58,696 nucleotides of DNA, taken from assembly GCA_902175065.1 (NCBI GenBank), contig CABIIJ010000073.1, forward strand, positions 1 through 58,696, in the 5' to 3' direction. Position 1 is the first letter of the stretch. Every line of letters begins with the position of its first letter. The translations under genes were made by a program, and so were the position numbers. Origin of the DNA: an uncultured Comamonas sp. Its GTDB lineage: Bacteria; Pseudomonadota; Gammaproteobacteria; Burkholderiales; Burkholderiaceae_C. This document shows positions 8,178-16,973 of the stretch, piece after piece. The notes under the pieces are model-generated. The model did no database searches. It saw only the letters and a list, made by a program, of their open reading frames with translations, and had not been told where the DNA came from.

Positions 8178-9344
8178 ATGAGTACGATGGAACGCATCCT
8201 GCGTTTAATGGCCGACAAAAAAGCTTCGGACGTTTATCTGGCCGTGAATTCGCCGGTGCTCATCAAGATCAACGGTGAATGCCTGCCCATCAACAACCAG
8301 TTGCTGCCCCCGGACGGGCCGCGCTCGCTGCTGGCCGAAATCGTCACGCCGCGCGACATGGAAACCCTCAAGGAAACGGGGGAGCTGAACATCGGCGTGC
8401 CCCTGCAGGGCGTGGGGCGCTTTCGTATCAGCGCCATGCGCCAGCGTGGCTCGGTCGCGGTGGTGATCCGCTTCATCTCCCAGCACGTCCCCAAGCTCGA
8501 ATCGCTGCAACTGCCCGCCGTGCTCGGTGAGCTGATTCTGCAAAAGCGCGGGCTGATTCTGGTGGTCGGCTCCACCGGCTCGGGCAAAAGCACCTCGCTG
8601 GCGGCCATGATCGACAGCCGCAACGAGAAGATGAGCGGCCACATCCTGACCATCGAAGACCCGATCGAATTTCAATTCCGCAATAAAAAATCCATCGTCA
8701 ACCAGCGCGAAGTCGGCTCCGACACCCAGTCCATGCAGATCGCGCTGAAAAACGCCCTGCGCCAGGCGCCCGACGTGATCCTGATCGGCGAAATCCGCGA
8801 CCGCGAAACCATGTCCGCCGCCATCGCCTACTCCCAATCGGGTCACCTGTGCCTGGCCACCCTGCACGGCAACAACAGCTACCACGCCCTGAACCGTATC
8901 CTGAGCTTCTACCCCGTCGAAGTACGCCCGACCTTGCTGGGCGACCTGTCCTCCTCGCTCAAGGCCGTGATCACCCAGCGCCTGGTGCGCACCGTCGAAG
9001 GCGGGCGCATTGCCGCTGCGGAAGTGCTGCTCAATACCAAGCTGGTATCCGAGCTGATCGAGAAAGGCGACTTCTCCGGCGTGCGCGACTACATGGAAAA
9101 ATCCATGGCCGAAGGCTCGCAAACCTTTGAAGAAGACCTGTGCCGCATGATTCAAAGCGGCACCATCTCCCGCGAAGAAGGGCTGGCCAACGCCGACTCG
9201 CCCACCAACCTGACCTGGCGCCTGCAAAATGCCGCCCTGGCGCCCAAAAAACCTGCGGAACCGAAACGGCAGGCCGAGGCCATCCCGGACCTCTCCAGCG
9301 CCTCGTTCAACGACTTTTTACTGGACACCGAAAGCAAGCCTTAG
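8178..9344 (+). CDS. pilU: Type IV pilus retraction ATPase PilU
   Basis: 388 residues, PilT/PilU family. Walker A GSTGSGKST at 131-139, Walker B VILIGEIRDRE at 200-210, and a His box HLCLATLHGN at 223-232. The N-terminus MSTMERILRLMADKKASDVY is typical of PilU, as is the length, which exceeds PilT (about 345). PilU assists PilT in pilus retraction for twitching and DNA uptake. PilT usually lies next to pilU but is not here; the upstream gap is occupied by a repeat (7984-8144) and then the chemoreceptor gene. The stop codon TAG falls in a CTTAG duplication created by the repeat at 9345-9471. Confidence 0.93.
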   Translation: MSTMERILRLMADKKASDVYLAVNSPVLIKINGECLPINNQLLPPDGPRSLLAEIVTPRDMETLKETGELNIGVPLQGVGRFRISAMRQRGSVAVVIRFISQHVPKLESLQLPAVLGELILQKRGLILVVGSTGSGKSTSLAAMIDSRNEKMSGHILTIEDPIEFQFRNKKSIVNQREVGSDTQSMQIALKNALRQAPDVILIGEIRDRETMSAAIAYSQSGHLCLATLHGNNSYHALNRILSFYPVEVRPTLLGDLSSSLKAVITQRLVRTVEGGRIAAAEVLLNTKLVSELIEKGDFSGVRDYMEKSMAEGSQTFEEDLCRMIQSGTISREEGLANADSPTNLTWRLQNAALAPKKPAEPKRQAEAIPDLSSASFNDFLLDTESKP

Positions 9345-9471
9345 AACGTGTTTGCGATCTCTGCGCGAAGGGGTGCGGGCACAGCAATAGCCCAGCTATT
9401 GCGAGGATTTGCAACGCTGCAGAGCGCCCGAGGCCGCGACTGCACACCCGCGAGGAGATCGTAAACACGTT
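9345..9471 (+). repeat. MITE-like repeat, copy C (127 bp) with 5-bp target duplication
   Basis: Terminal inverted repeats AACGTGTTTGCGATCTC (9345-9361) and, reverse complemented, AACGTGTTTACGATCTC (9455-9471): 16 of 17 match. It is flanked by CTTAG at 9340-9344 and 9472-9476. The core (AGCTATTGCGAGGATTTGCA, then a GCCCGAGGCCGC stretch) is shared with copies A and B, but the ends differ. It fills most of the gap between pilU and prmB. Confidence 0.8.
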
Positions 9472-9503
9472 CTTAGCCTGCCCCGGCTTCCCCACTTCAG
9501 CGC

Positions 9504-10421
9504 ATGACACACCACTACACCCTGCCCCACGGCACCACCGTGGGGCAACTTATTCATACCGCCACCCACTGCCTGCAAGATGCCGGTGTCGGCTTTGGCC
9601 ACGGCACCCTGGATGCGGCACAGGAAGCGGCCTGGCTGGTGCTGTGGCGCCTGGGCCTGCCGCTGGACAGTGCCCTGGGGGACGATGAAAATTCCATAGA
9701 AAATCGGCCTGTAACGCCCGACCAGCAAGCGCAGGTAGCTACGCTTGTTGAAGAACGCATTACCACCCGCAAACCCGCCGCCTACCTGACGCGCGAAGCC
9801 TGGCTGGTGGGCGTGCCCTTCTACGTGGACGAACGCGCCATCGTGCCGCGCAGCTTCATTGCCGAGCTGCTGGCCGACGGCGGCATCGACGGCTGGCTCT
9901 CCGACACCACGCGCAACGTGCTGGATTTGTGCACCGGCAACGGCAGTCTGGCGTGCATCGCCGCCCTGGCCTACCCGGACATCCACGTCACCGGTGCCGA
10001 CATCAGCCCCGACGCCCTGGCCGTGGCCCGCATCAACGTGGACCAGCACGGCCTGCAGGAGCGCATCACCCTGGTGCAGTCCGACGGCCTGGCGCAAACG
10101 CCCGGCCCCTGGGACCTGATCCTGTGCAACCCGCCCTACGTGAACAGCGCCAGCATGGCCGCGCTGCCCGCCGAATACCGCGCCGAACCCGAACTGGCCC
10201 TGGCCGGGGGCACCGACGGCATGGACTTCATCCGCCAGTTGCTGGCCGACGCCCCCGCCCGCATGACGGAAAACGCCGTGCTGGTACTGGAAATCGGCAA
10301 CGAACGGCCCTTTTTTGAAGCCGCCTTTCCCACCCTGCCGGTGTTCTGGCTGGACACCAGCGTGGGCGAAGATGCCGTGCTACTGGTGACCCGGCAGGCA
10401 CTGCTGGAGCTGCAACCGTGA
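9504..10421 (+). CDS. prmB: 50S ribosomal protein L3 N5-glutamine methyltransferase PrmB
   Basis: 305 residues, HemK-family class I SAM methyltransferase. Motif I DLCTGNGS is at 141-148, and the catalytic NPPY is at 209-212, followed by the PrmB-type tail VNSASMAALPAEYRAEPELAL. It modifies a glutamine of L3 during 50S assembly. PrmC is less likely because of this extended NPPY context. Residues about 62-81 (NSIENRPVTPDQQAQVATLV) are encoded by DNA that resembles a dispersed repeat on the opposite strand, so the N-terminal helical domain carries an insertion-like loop there. It follows repeat copy C. Confidence 0.9.
   Translation: MTHHYTLPHGTTVGQLIHTATHCLQDAGVGFGHGTLDAAQEAAWLVLWRLGLPLDSALGDDENSIENRPVTPDQQAQVATLVEERITTRKPAAYLTREAWLVGVPFYVDERAIVPRSFIAELLADGGIDGWLSDTTRNVLDLCTGNGSLACIAALAYPDIHVTGADISPDALAVARINVDQHGLQERITLVQSDGLAQTPGPWDLILCNPPYVNSASMAALPAEYRAEPELALAGGTDGMDFIRQLLADAPARMTENAVLVLEIGNERPFFEAAFPTLPVFWLDTSVGEDAVLLVTRQALLELQP
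9688..9746 (-). repeat. Dispersed AT-rich repeat half, in frame inside prmB
   Basis: On the minus strand this reads GTAGCTACCTGCGCTTG, then GGCGTTACAGGCCGATTTTC. The first part fits the ATAGCTNCTAGCGCTTG motif seen at 43367 and 52580. The prmB frame stays open through it. Confidence 0.45.
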
Positions 10422-10462
10422 CGCATTGCGTCACGCATTGATTTTTCTGCCCCTGTGGCGCC

Positions 10463-11476
10463 TCAAAACCCCTCCAGCACCGTCTTGCCGATGCTGGCGC
10501 CGCTTTCCTGCAGCACATGGGCCTGGCGCAGGTTTTCGGCAGTGATGCGGCCCAGGTGCTGGCGCTGGGTGCTGCGGATGCGGCCCTCGTCCACCAGCCT
10601 GGCCACCGTGGCCAGGATTTGCCCTTGCGCAGGCATGTCGGCGGTCTGGAACAGGGAGCGGGTGAACATCGACTCCCAGTGCAGGGCGATGGATTTCTGC
10701 TTCAGCGCCCGGATGTCGATGGACTGCGGATCGTCGATCAGGGCCAGCCGCCCCTGGGGGGCCAGCAGTTCGGCGATCTGGGTGAAGTGCTGGTCGGTCT
10801 GCGTCAGGCTGGCGGCCAGTTCCACCTGGGCCAGCCCGGTCTGGTCGCGCAGCGCCTGGGCCAGCGGCTGGCGGTGGTCGATCACATCGTGCGCCCCCAG
10901 CTCCCGGCACCACTGCACGGTCTCAAGGCGCGAGGCGGTGGCAACCACGCGCAGTTGCGTCAATTGCCGGGCCAGTTGAATCAGCATGGAGCCGACGCCG
11001 CCTGCGCCGCCGACGATCAGCAGGGTCTGCCCGGCCCCGCCGCCCTGGGGCACGCCCAGGCGGTCGAACAGCAGCTCCCAGGCGGTGATGGTGGTCAGCG
11101 GCAGGGCGGCAGCCTGGGCATCGCCCAGGCTGCGCGGGGCGTGGGCGGCGATGCGGGCATCGACCACCTGCCACTCGCTATTGCTGCCGGGGCGGTTGAT
11201 GGCGCCGGCGTAGTACACGCGGTCACCCACGGCAAAGCCGCTGGCCCGGGGACCGAGGGCTTGCACAATGCCCACGGCATCCCAGCCGAGCACGCGCGGC
11301 TGGCCTGCGGGCGGCGGGGCGGTGCGGCGCACCTTGGTGTCGATGGGATTGACCGATACGGCATGGACGCGCACCAGCAGGTCGTGCGGGCCGGGCTGCG
11401 GCTGGGGCAGCTCGATGTCCTGCAAGGCAGCGGTATCGGTGGCAGGCAGGCATTGGGCGAAGGCGATGGCTTTCAT
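10463..11476 (-). CDS. Zinc-type alcohol dehydrogenase family / NADPH:quinone oxidoreductase-like protein
   Basis: 337 residues, medium-chain dehydrogenase/reductase. GroES-like N-terminal domain (about 1-125, with VHAVSVNPIDTKVR) and a Rossmann domain with GGAGGVGS at 156-163. No structural-zinc Cys cluster is visible, so it is probably zinc-independent and uses NADPH to reduce quinones or enones. It resembles the subfamily often annotated as zinc-binding alcohol dehydrogenase family protein. Divergently transcribed from a LysR gene across an 89-bp gap, which is a common layout for a regulator and its target. Confidence 0.85.
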   Translation of the reverse strand: MKAIAFAQCLPATDTAALQDIELPQPQPGPHDLLVRVHAVSVNPIDTKVRRTAPPPAGQPRVLGWDAVGIVQALGPRASGFAVGDRVYYAGAINRPGSNSEWQVVDARIAAHAPRSLGDAQAAALPLTTITAWELLFDRLGVPQGGGAGQTLLIVGGAGGVGSMLIQLARQLTQLRVVATASRLETVQWCRELGAHDVIDHRQPLAQALRDQTGLAQVELAASLTQTDQHFTQIAELLAPQGRLALIDDPQSIDIRALKQKSIALHWESMFTRSLFQTADMPAQGQILATVARLVDEGRIRSTQRQHLGRITAENLRQAHVLQESGASIGKTVLEGF

Positions 11477-11565
11477 GGTTTCAGGGGTCGGAGTGGAACG
11501 GATGGCCGTACTCTAGGCCATCCAGCAAGGATTGATAATCCACCGATTCAAAGAATCACTTTCAA

Positions 11566-12480
11566 ATGAAAATTGAAAATCTGCACGACGTGCAACTGGC
11601 GCTGCACATTGCCCGGCACGGCTCGATCACGGCGGCGGCCCATGCCCTGGAACTGAGTCCCCAGACCGCCAGCGCCGCACTGAAGCGGCTGGAGGGGCAA
11701 TTGGGCACGCGCTTGTTCGAGCGTTCCACCCGCAACGTGCGCCCCACCCCTGCCGGGCAGGGCTGGCTGGGCCAGATGCAGCGCGTGCTGGAGCTGATGG
11801 AGGATGCCGAAGCCCAGCTCGACAGCGAACATGCCGCGCTGCACGGCCCCGTTCGGCTGGCAGCACCGTCCGATCTGGCGCGGCAGGTTCTGCTGCCGCT
11901 GCTGGACGATTTTTTGGCCCAGCACCCCGGCGTACAACTGTCGCTGGCCGTGGGCGACCAGCCGCGCAACGTACTGCACGATGCGGTGGACGTGGCCATC
12001 CGCTATGGCGTGCTGGCCGACTCGCGCCTGGTGGCCCGGCACCTGGCCGATGCCCGGCCGCTGGCCTGCGCCGCGCCCGACTACCTGGCCCGCCACGGCA
12101 CGCCCCGGCATCCGCAGGATCTGCTGCAGCACAACTGCCTGACCTCCCAGCGCAGCGGGCGGCTGCACGCCGTCTGGCGCTTTGAGCGCAATGGCCAGTG
12201 GCAAGAGGTGCGCGTGCAGGGCAACCGCAGTACGGACGATGCCTCCCTGGCCCGCCAATGGGCGGTGGCCGGACATGGCATCGCCCTCAAATCCCACATC
12301 GACCTGCAGGCCGACCTGCGGGCAGGCCGCCTCGTGCCGCTGCTGCCCGGCTGGCGCACGGCCCCCTACCCGCTACACGCCTTGCTGCCCAGCAGCCGCT
12401 TCGTCCCCCGCCGGGTGCGGGCGCTGGTGGAGCATCTGGCCCAGGCGTTGCAGGGGATGGATGGAGTGGCGCTGCCTTGA
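11566..12480 (+). CDS. LysR-family transcriptional regulator
   Basis: 304 residues. A winged helix-turn-helix (about 5-62) contains HGSITAAAHALELSPQTASAALKRLE, and an effector-binding domain (about 90-295) follows. It probably controls the divergent dehydrogenase from the shared gap 11477-11565. The recognition helix and start (MKIENLHDVQLAL) are clear. The inducer cannot be inferred. Confidence 0.88.
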   Translation: MKIENLHDVQLALHIARHGSITAAAHALELSPQTASAALKRLEGQLGTRLFERSTRNVRPTPAGQGWLGQMQRVLELMEDAEAQLDSEHAALHGPVRLAAPSDLARQVLLPLLDDFLAQHPGVQLSLAVGDQPRNVLHDAVDVAIRYGVLADSRLVARHLADARPLACAAPDYLARHGTPRHPQDLLQHNCLTSQRSGRLHAVWRFERNGQWQEVRVQGNRSTDDASLARQWAVAGHGIALKSHIDLQADLRAGRLVPLLPGWRTAPYPLHALLPSSRFVPRRVRALVEHLAQALQGMDGVALP

Positions 12481-12502
12481 ATCTTGATCAGATAAAAATA
12501 AG

Positions 12503-12578
12503 AGCTTCCACCGCTCTTATTTAAATGGTTTCAAATAACTATGTTTATGAAAACCTTTATTTATATACGGTGGCAGCT
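12503..12578. repeat. AT-rich palindromic repeat between the LysR and WYL genes
   Basis: Left arm AGCTTCCACCGCTCTTATTT, then AAATGGTTTCAAATAA. Right arm (reverse complement) AGCTGCCACCGTATATAAAT, then AAAGGTTTTCATAAA. Same family as 21435-21510. Its right edge contributes the TAG stop of the WYL gene. The foldback could also act as a terminator between the converging genes. Confidence 0.75.
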
Positions 12579-13548
12579 ATGCTTTCAATGTGACCGGCTC
12601 TCTGCGCACCTCGCATACTTCATCCCCAAACCCTAGCAGCCAGCGCGTCAGCAGGATGCTGTCCACCACGGTGGCGGAAATCTCCAGCCAATCCTCATCC
12701 AGCTCCCGCACCTGCTGGTCGGTGGACAAAGGCGTTTCCCGCAGGTGCAGCCCCGCCCCCTGGGTAATACAGAAGGTCAGGCGCACGCGTTCGCCGTCAC
12801 CGAAAGCAAAGCGGCCATCGTGGTCGTACTTCGCCAAATCGAATTCGGGGGGGCGCTGGAAAGTCCGCATGGACACCTCGGCCTTGTGGATGCGATGCAG
12901 GGCCAGGCTGCGCTCGTTGTCAAAGCCCTCGTAACGGCACGCCAGGTACAGGCGCGTACCCTGCTGCGCCAGGCCCAGGGGCATGACCTGCGCCTCGCTG
13001 CATTTGCCCTGGGCATTCTGGTAATCGATGTGCAGCCAGCAGTTGGCGTACAACGCCTCGCTGACGGCATCCAGCACCCCCGGCGCGATTTTGGGCGGCA
13101 GCAGCGGCTGGCTGGTGGCCACCACGCGCACCTTGCGTGGCCATTGGCGCTCCAGGGCTGCGGTGGTGTTGGCATCCAGATTGCGCCGCGCCTGGACGAA
13201 GAAGCCGCGCATGGACTGCATCAGCCGCGCAGGCAGCAGGTTGCGCAAGTGTTCCTCGGCCAGTTGCAGCAGCAGCGATTCCTGCGGGGTAAGGTGGGCC
13301 AGAGTCATGCCCTGGGCACGCTCCAGCCACCGGTAGCCATAGGGTTTGCTGCGCTCGTCACGCTCGATGTCGAAATGCTCGCTGAGGGTTTCAAGCTGGC
13401 GCTGGATGGTGCGCAGGTCACGGTCAAATCCTGCGTCCCGAAGCTGCTGGTGCAGCTCGCCGGCAGTGACTTTGCGCCCGCGTGGAATGCGGCGCAGCAG
13501 TTCGACCATAAGCAGGGCGGTGTCCAGGGTATCGGGGCGTTTGGCCAT
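12577..13548 (-). CDS. WYL-domain transcriptional regulator
   Basis: 323 residues. N-terminal winged HTH (about 1-75: TAGELHQQLRDAGFDRDLRT, then IQRQLETL). A WYL domain (about 145-225) has the core HIDYQNAQGK, then MPLGLAQQGTRLYLACRYEG, and a C-terminal WCX-like region follows. WYL proteins usually bind nucleotide or nucleic-acid ligands and often regulate defence or DNA-damage genes. It starts 42 bp after the tandem-AAA gene on the same strand, so the two probably form an operon in the order AAA then WYL. Its stop (TAG) falls inside the dispersed repeat at 12503-12578. Likely ligand of the CGACA-N5-TGTCG sites; that is inference. Confidence 0.88.
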   Translation of the reverse strand: MAKRPDTLDTALLMVELLRRIPRGRKVTAGELHQQLRDAGFDRDLRTIQRQLETLSEHFDIERDERSKPYGYRWLERAQGMTLAHLTPQESLLLQLAEEHLRNLLPARLMQSMRGFFVQARRNLDANTTAALERQWPRKVRVVATSQPLLPPKIAPGVLDAVSEALYANCWLHIDYQNAQGKCSEAQVMPLGLAQQGTRLYLACRYEGFDNERSLALHRIHKAEVSMRTFQRPPEFDLAKYDHDGRFAFGDGERVRLTFCITQGAGLHLRETPLSTDQQVRELDEDWLEISATVVDSILLTRWLLGFGDEVCEVRREPVTLKA

Positions 13549-13590
13549 ATGCAGCTTCTGTGGTTGGGACAGATGGCGGCAAATTATGGG

Positions 13591-15702
13591 TCAGACAAAA
13601 CCGATGGCGTTTTTGGCCCCTTGCTTGAGCGCACATTCGGCCTCCAGCGCCATCACCAGTGCATCCGTACTCGGCAGAGGGCGAAAACGCTGCTGACGCA
13701 CCACGGCGGCAAAGTCGCCAGGGGTGAGCTGGCGCAGCCGTGCCAGACGGGCTTGCACTGCTGCGCCAGGGGCGCTCAGGCCAAGCTGGGCGCAGTGGCG
13801 TTGCAACAGCGCCCAGGCCTGCTCGGCACGCAAGTAATCCAGCTTCACCTTCAGATCAAAGCGGCGCAGCGCAGCAGCATCCAGCCCATCCATCAGGTTG
13901 GTGCTGGCAATAAGCACGCCCGCAAAGCCCTCCATCTGGGTGAGCATTTCGTTCACCTGGGTCACTTCCCAGCCGTGTTGAGCGCCTCGGCGGTCTTGCA
14001 AGAAACTGTCCACCTCGTCGATCAGCAGCACCGCACCATCGTCCTGCGCTTCGCCGAAGGCGCGGGCGATATTCTTTTCAGCCTGGCCCACGTACATGAA
14101 CAGCAGGTCGGACGCACGGCGTACCAGAAGCGGCTTGTCCAGTTGCTGCGCCAGCCAGCGAGCAAACGCCGTCTTGCCCGTACCGGGCGGGCCGTACAGG
14201 CACAGCCTGGCCCCGCTGCCCATACCCTCCATCTGCTGGGCAATGGCCAGGTTGTCAGCCAGTTGCAGCAAATCGGTATCAGCATGGATAAAGGCGGGGT
14301 CGTACACCTCGGGCAGCCGGTTGGGGTCATGACGCAGCAGCGGACGGTGGCCTTGCGCTTGCAGCGTATGGCTGACCAGTTGCTCAAAGGCGTTGGCGCT
14401 GGCCGTGCAGCCCACTTCGGCCTCAATCACCTGGGCCACGGTGCTGGCACGGGCCACGACGGCAGGGGCCAGGTGCTCGGCCTCGGCCATGTGGGCCAGG
14501 CGGGCAGCATCCAGCAGATTGCCGCAGTGCGCCTGCACGATGCGCTGGCGCTGCTGGCGCGGCGGCACAGGCAGCTCGAACACGATGTCGAAGCGGCGGA
14601 TGAAGGCTGCATCCAGGTCATGCACGCTGTTGGACAGCCACAGCGTGGGAATGGGGTTGCTCTCCAGCGTCCGGTTGATCCAGGCCTTGTGCGACTGGGC
14701 CGGGCTGCGTTTGACGGGGCTTTCGTTGAACACATCCTCCACCTCGTCGAACAGCAGCAAGGCCTTGCGCTGGGCCAGAAAGCTCTGCGCAGCACGCAGG
14801 GCACGCAGGCGGCGTTCGCCGCCGATGGGATCACCCTCCTCGTCTTCACTGACCACCTCGAACAGCTCGCAACCCAGGTCACGCGCCAGCGTGCGGGCCA
14901 GCTCGGTCTTGCCCGTTCCGGGCGCACCATGCACCAGAATGTTCACACCGCTGCGCTGTCCGGCCAGGGCATGGCGCAACCAGGGGCGCATGATGTCCAG
15001 CATGGACTGGATGTGGGCGTAGTCGCTCAGTTGCAGGTGCCCCGGTGCGGCAGGGGCGATCTTGCCGCGCAGCAGGGCAATGGGGTCGGTAATCTCGGAT
15101 GTCAAGCGAGCGGCAAAGGTGTCTGAAAGCAGATCGATTTTTTGTACAAGGTAATCCCTGCCGCTCCTGCCAAGCACCACCAGACCGCTGCGTGCCAGCG
15201 GCCCTTCGTGGTTCAGCGCCTGGCGCATCTGTTCATCAGGCACATCCAGCACCAGCGCCAGGGTCTGCACCACCTGGATAGAGCTGAGCACCTCCAGCAT
15301 ATTTGCCGTCTTTTCAAGCAAAGGCTCGGTGTGCAGGCAAGCGGCAAAGGCCAGAATGCGCACCTCCAACGCATCCAGCCCCACCAGTGCGGCCAGCCGC
15401 TGTACGTTGTCTTGCAACATGGCGGGCAGGGGCGCATCGGCACAGGCCTGTTGCGCCTGCTCCAGCAAATCGAACAACTCGGCCCGCACTGCCCTGGGGG
15501 AGAAAGCCTGTTCTTCTGGGTGAATCCAATGCCCCAGCCCCAGGGCAACGGCCAGGCCATCATGTGCAAGCTCGTCTTTACGCACAAATCTATGCAATCC
15601 CTCCGGCGAGGTAAGCAGGCGCAACATCCACAGGGCAATATGCGGCTCGGGCTTACGGGAGCGACGAGATAGCCCTGATTGACGAGAGTGACGGCGGCTC
15701 AT
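13591..15702 (-). CDS. Tandem AAA+ ATPase of unknown function
   Basis: 703 residues from the ATG at 15702, which has AAGGA 5 bp upstream; in-frame ATGs at 15741 and 15732 lack this. An N-terminal helical region (about 1-235) has no recognised domain. AAA domain 1 has Walker A GAPGTGKT 259-266, Walker B ALLLFDEVED 314-323, sensor N358 and an FIRRFD Arg finger near 369. AAA domain 2 has Walker A GPPGTGKT 504-511, Walker B VLLIDEVD 558-565, STN at 600-602 and ALRRFD at 611-616. Both ATP sites look intact. The layout is CDC48/SpoVK-like but lacks the CDC48 N-domain. Co-directional with the WYL gene; a 15-bp inverted repeat lies 45-59 bp upstream of the start. Confidence 0.85.
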   Translation of the reverse strand: MSRRHSRQSGLSRRSRKPEPHIALWMLRLLTSPEGLHRFVRKDELAHDGLAVALGLGHWIHPEEQAFSPRAVRAELFDLLEQAQQACADAPLPAMLQDNVQRLAALVGLDALEVRILAFAACLHTEPLLEKTANMLEVLSSIQVVQTLALVLDVPDEQMRQALNHEGPLARSGLVVLGRSGRDYLVQKIDLLSDTFAARLTSEITDPIALLRGKIAPAAPGHLQLSDYAHIQSMLDIMRPWLRHALAGQRSGVNILVHGAPGTGKTELARTLARDLGCELFEVVSEDEEGDPIGGERRLRALRAAQSFLAQRKALLLFDEVEDVFNESPVKRSPAQSHKAWINRTLESNPIPTLWLSNSVHDLDAAFIRRFDIVFELPVPPRQQRQRIVQAHCGNLLDAARLAHMAEAEHLAPAVVARASTVAQVIEAEVGCTASANAFEQLVSHTLQAQGHRPLLRHDPNRLPEVYDPAFIHADTDLLQLADNLAIAQQMEGMGSGARLCLYGPPGTGKTAFARWLAQQLDKPLLVRRASDLLFMYVGQAEKNIARAFGEAQDDGAVLLIDEVDSFLQDRRGAQHGWEVTQVNEMLTQMEGFAGVLIASTNLMDGLDAAALRRFDLKVKLDYLRAEQAWALLQRHCAQLGLSAPGAAVQARLARLRQLTPGDFAAVVRQQRFRPLPSTDALVMALEAECALKQGAKNAIGFV

Positions 15703-15746
15703 GCAAATCCTTCTTTTTGAGTAGAAGTTCATTATCTGCATGAGTG

Positions 15747-15761
15747 CGACAGGATGTGTCG
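15747..15761. promoter_or_regulatory. Candidate operator CGACA-N5-TGTCG upstream of the AAA-WYL operon
   Basis: CGACAGGATGTGTCG, perfect 5-bp arms. 12 of 15 positions match the site at 17900-17914 upstream of the FtsZ-like gene. It lies between the AAA gene start (15702) and the HNH gene start (15895). Confidence 0.6.
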
Positions 15762-15894
15762 TTTGAGAGATGGATGCCTAAGGTTTGATACCGAGAGCCA
15801 TTTAAATTATGTTAGGCTGTGCAACTTGTGTGGATGCTGTGAAAATCAGCATCCTTATGTTTTACTGAACCAATATGTATAAGGAGTTAATTTT

Positions 15895-16782
15895 ATGAGC
15901 AAGATTTACGATTCCGGGGATGATCTTATCGGAGCTTGCCCCGAATTGAGCCGTGGATTTCTGGCTATCAATATAACGAATAATACACCTGGGGCTCTTG
16001 AATTTAATAAGAAGCTTATTGATAATAATGAGACCGGCAATTGGTTAATTGAGGAAAAGGTGATTTCAAAAGGCTTGCCTGGAAAATATTGCCTAATATT
16101 CTTTGACACCAAAAATAAAAATTTAAAAGAACTACTCTTGGGAAAAATAAATAGTGTAAGGGAAGCGGAGGATAGGCAGAGGTTTGTTATTTCTGTTGAA
16201 GAAAAATGGGATTTAATTGGTCAAACTGAAAAATCTTTTAGCAATTTCTTTAAATCAGATACTTTTTCCAATTTTAGTTCTAATCCTGTATGCGTCTGGC
16301 TGAATATCCTTGACGGATTAAAAAATGATACTGATGCTTTAGAAGATGACTTGTTTAATATTCTCGATGGACAGGAGCATGATAAAAATACAACAGAAAA
16401 ATCGCAGCTTATCATGGGGCGCCTTGGTCAAGGTGATTTTAGAGAAAAAGTTTTGGAGGTATGGGGCGGAAAATGCGCTGTAACTGGCTCAGACCTAAAA
16501 GAAGTCCTTCGTGCATCGCATATCAAACCATGGAAAGACTCGAACGACGAAGAGAGACTGAATCCGTATAATGGAATTCCTCTGGCCGCGACTTTTGATG
16601 CCCTTTTTGATAGAGGCCTTATTTCATTTAATGACAATGGTGACATTAAGATATCCAGATATTTATCCAAGAAAAACCAAAAATCACTTGGAATAAACAA
16701 AGAGGATAAAGTTGAAGGAGGATTTTCTGAAAAATATATACCTTTTCTCAAATACCATCGAAACAATATTTTTAAAAAATAA
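15895..16782 (+). CDS. HNH endonuclease (HNH_2-like), low-GC
   Basis: 295 residues, preceded by a strong AAGGAG. The C-terminal HNH domain (about 178-250) contains CAVTG at 194-198, SHIKPW at 208-213 with the catalytic H209, LNPYNG at 222-227, and DALFDRGLISF at 235-245. This is the HNH_2 pattern of restriction-like nucleases. The N-terminal 170 residues are not recognised; they may be a target-recognition or sensor domain. The gene is visibly AT-rich, far below its GC-rich neighbours, and is flanked by its own terminator, so horizontal acquisition is likely. No methyltransferase partner is nearby, which argues against a classical restriction-modification pair. Confidence 0.82.
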   Translation: MSKIYDSGDDLIGACPELSRGFLAINITNNTPGALEFNKKLIDNNETGNWLIEEKVISKGLPGKYCLIFFDTKNKNLKELLLGKINSVREAEDRQRFVISVEEKWDLIGQTEKSFSNFFKSDTFSNFSSNPVCVWLNILDGLKNDTDALEDDLFNILDGQEHDKNTTEKSQLIMGRLGQGDFREKVLEVWGGKCAVTGSDLKEVLRASHIKPWKDSNDEERLNPYNGIPLAATFDALFDRGLISFNDNGDIKISRYLSKKNQKSLGINKEDKVEGGFSEKYIPFLKYHRNNIFKK

Positions 16783-16812
16783 TTTCTCATAGCAAAGAGT
16801 GTAAGATAGAAA

Positions 16813-16850
16813 AAACGTAGCGACCTTAAAAAAGCCGCTACGTTTATTTT
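16813..16850 (+). terminator. Intrinsic terminator after the HNH gene
   Basis: Stem AAACGTAGCG / CGCTACGTTT (16813-16822, 16836-16845) with a 13-nt loop, followed by ATTTTT. Confidence 0.7.
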
Positions 16851-16973
16851 TGTTCTGTATTATGAAAAACCAGATATTTTCACAAAACCCACTTTACGCG
16901 GTCCTCCAAAAATATTCCTGAACTTTCTCCAGGTTCTGACTCCATCAACGCAACTAAAAGTCGAATTTTAACT

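Noticed and set aside
12745-15126. Long plus-strand open frame across the WYL and AAA genes
   Set aside because: It spans two well-supported minus-strand genes and the gap between them and has no recognisable domain.
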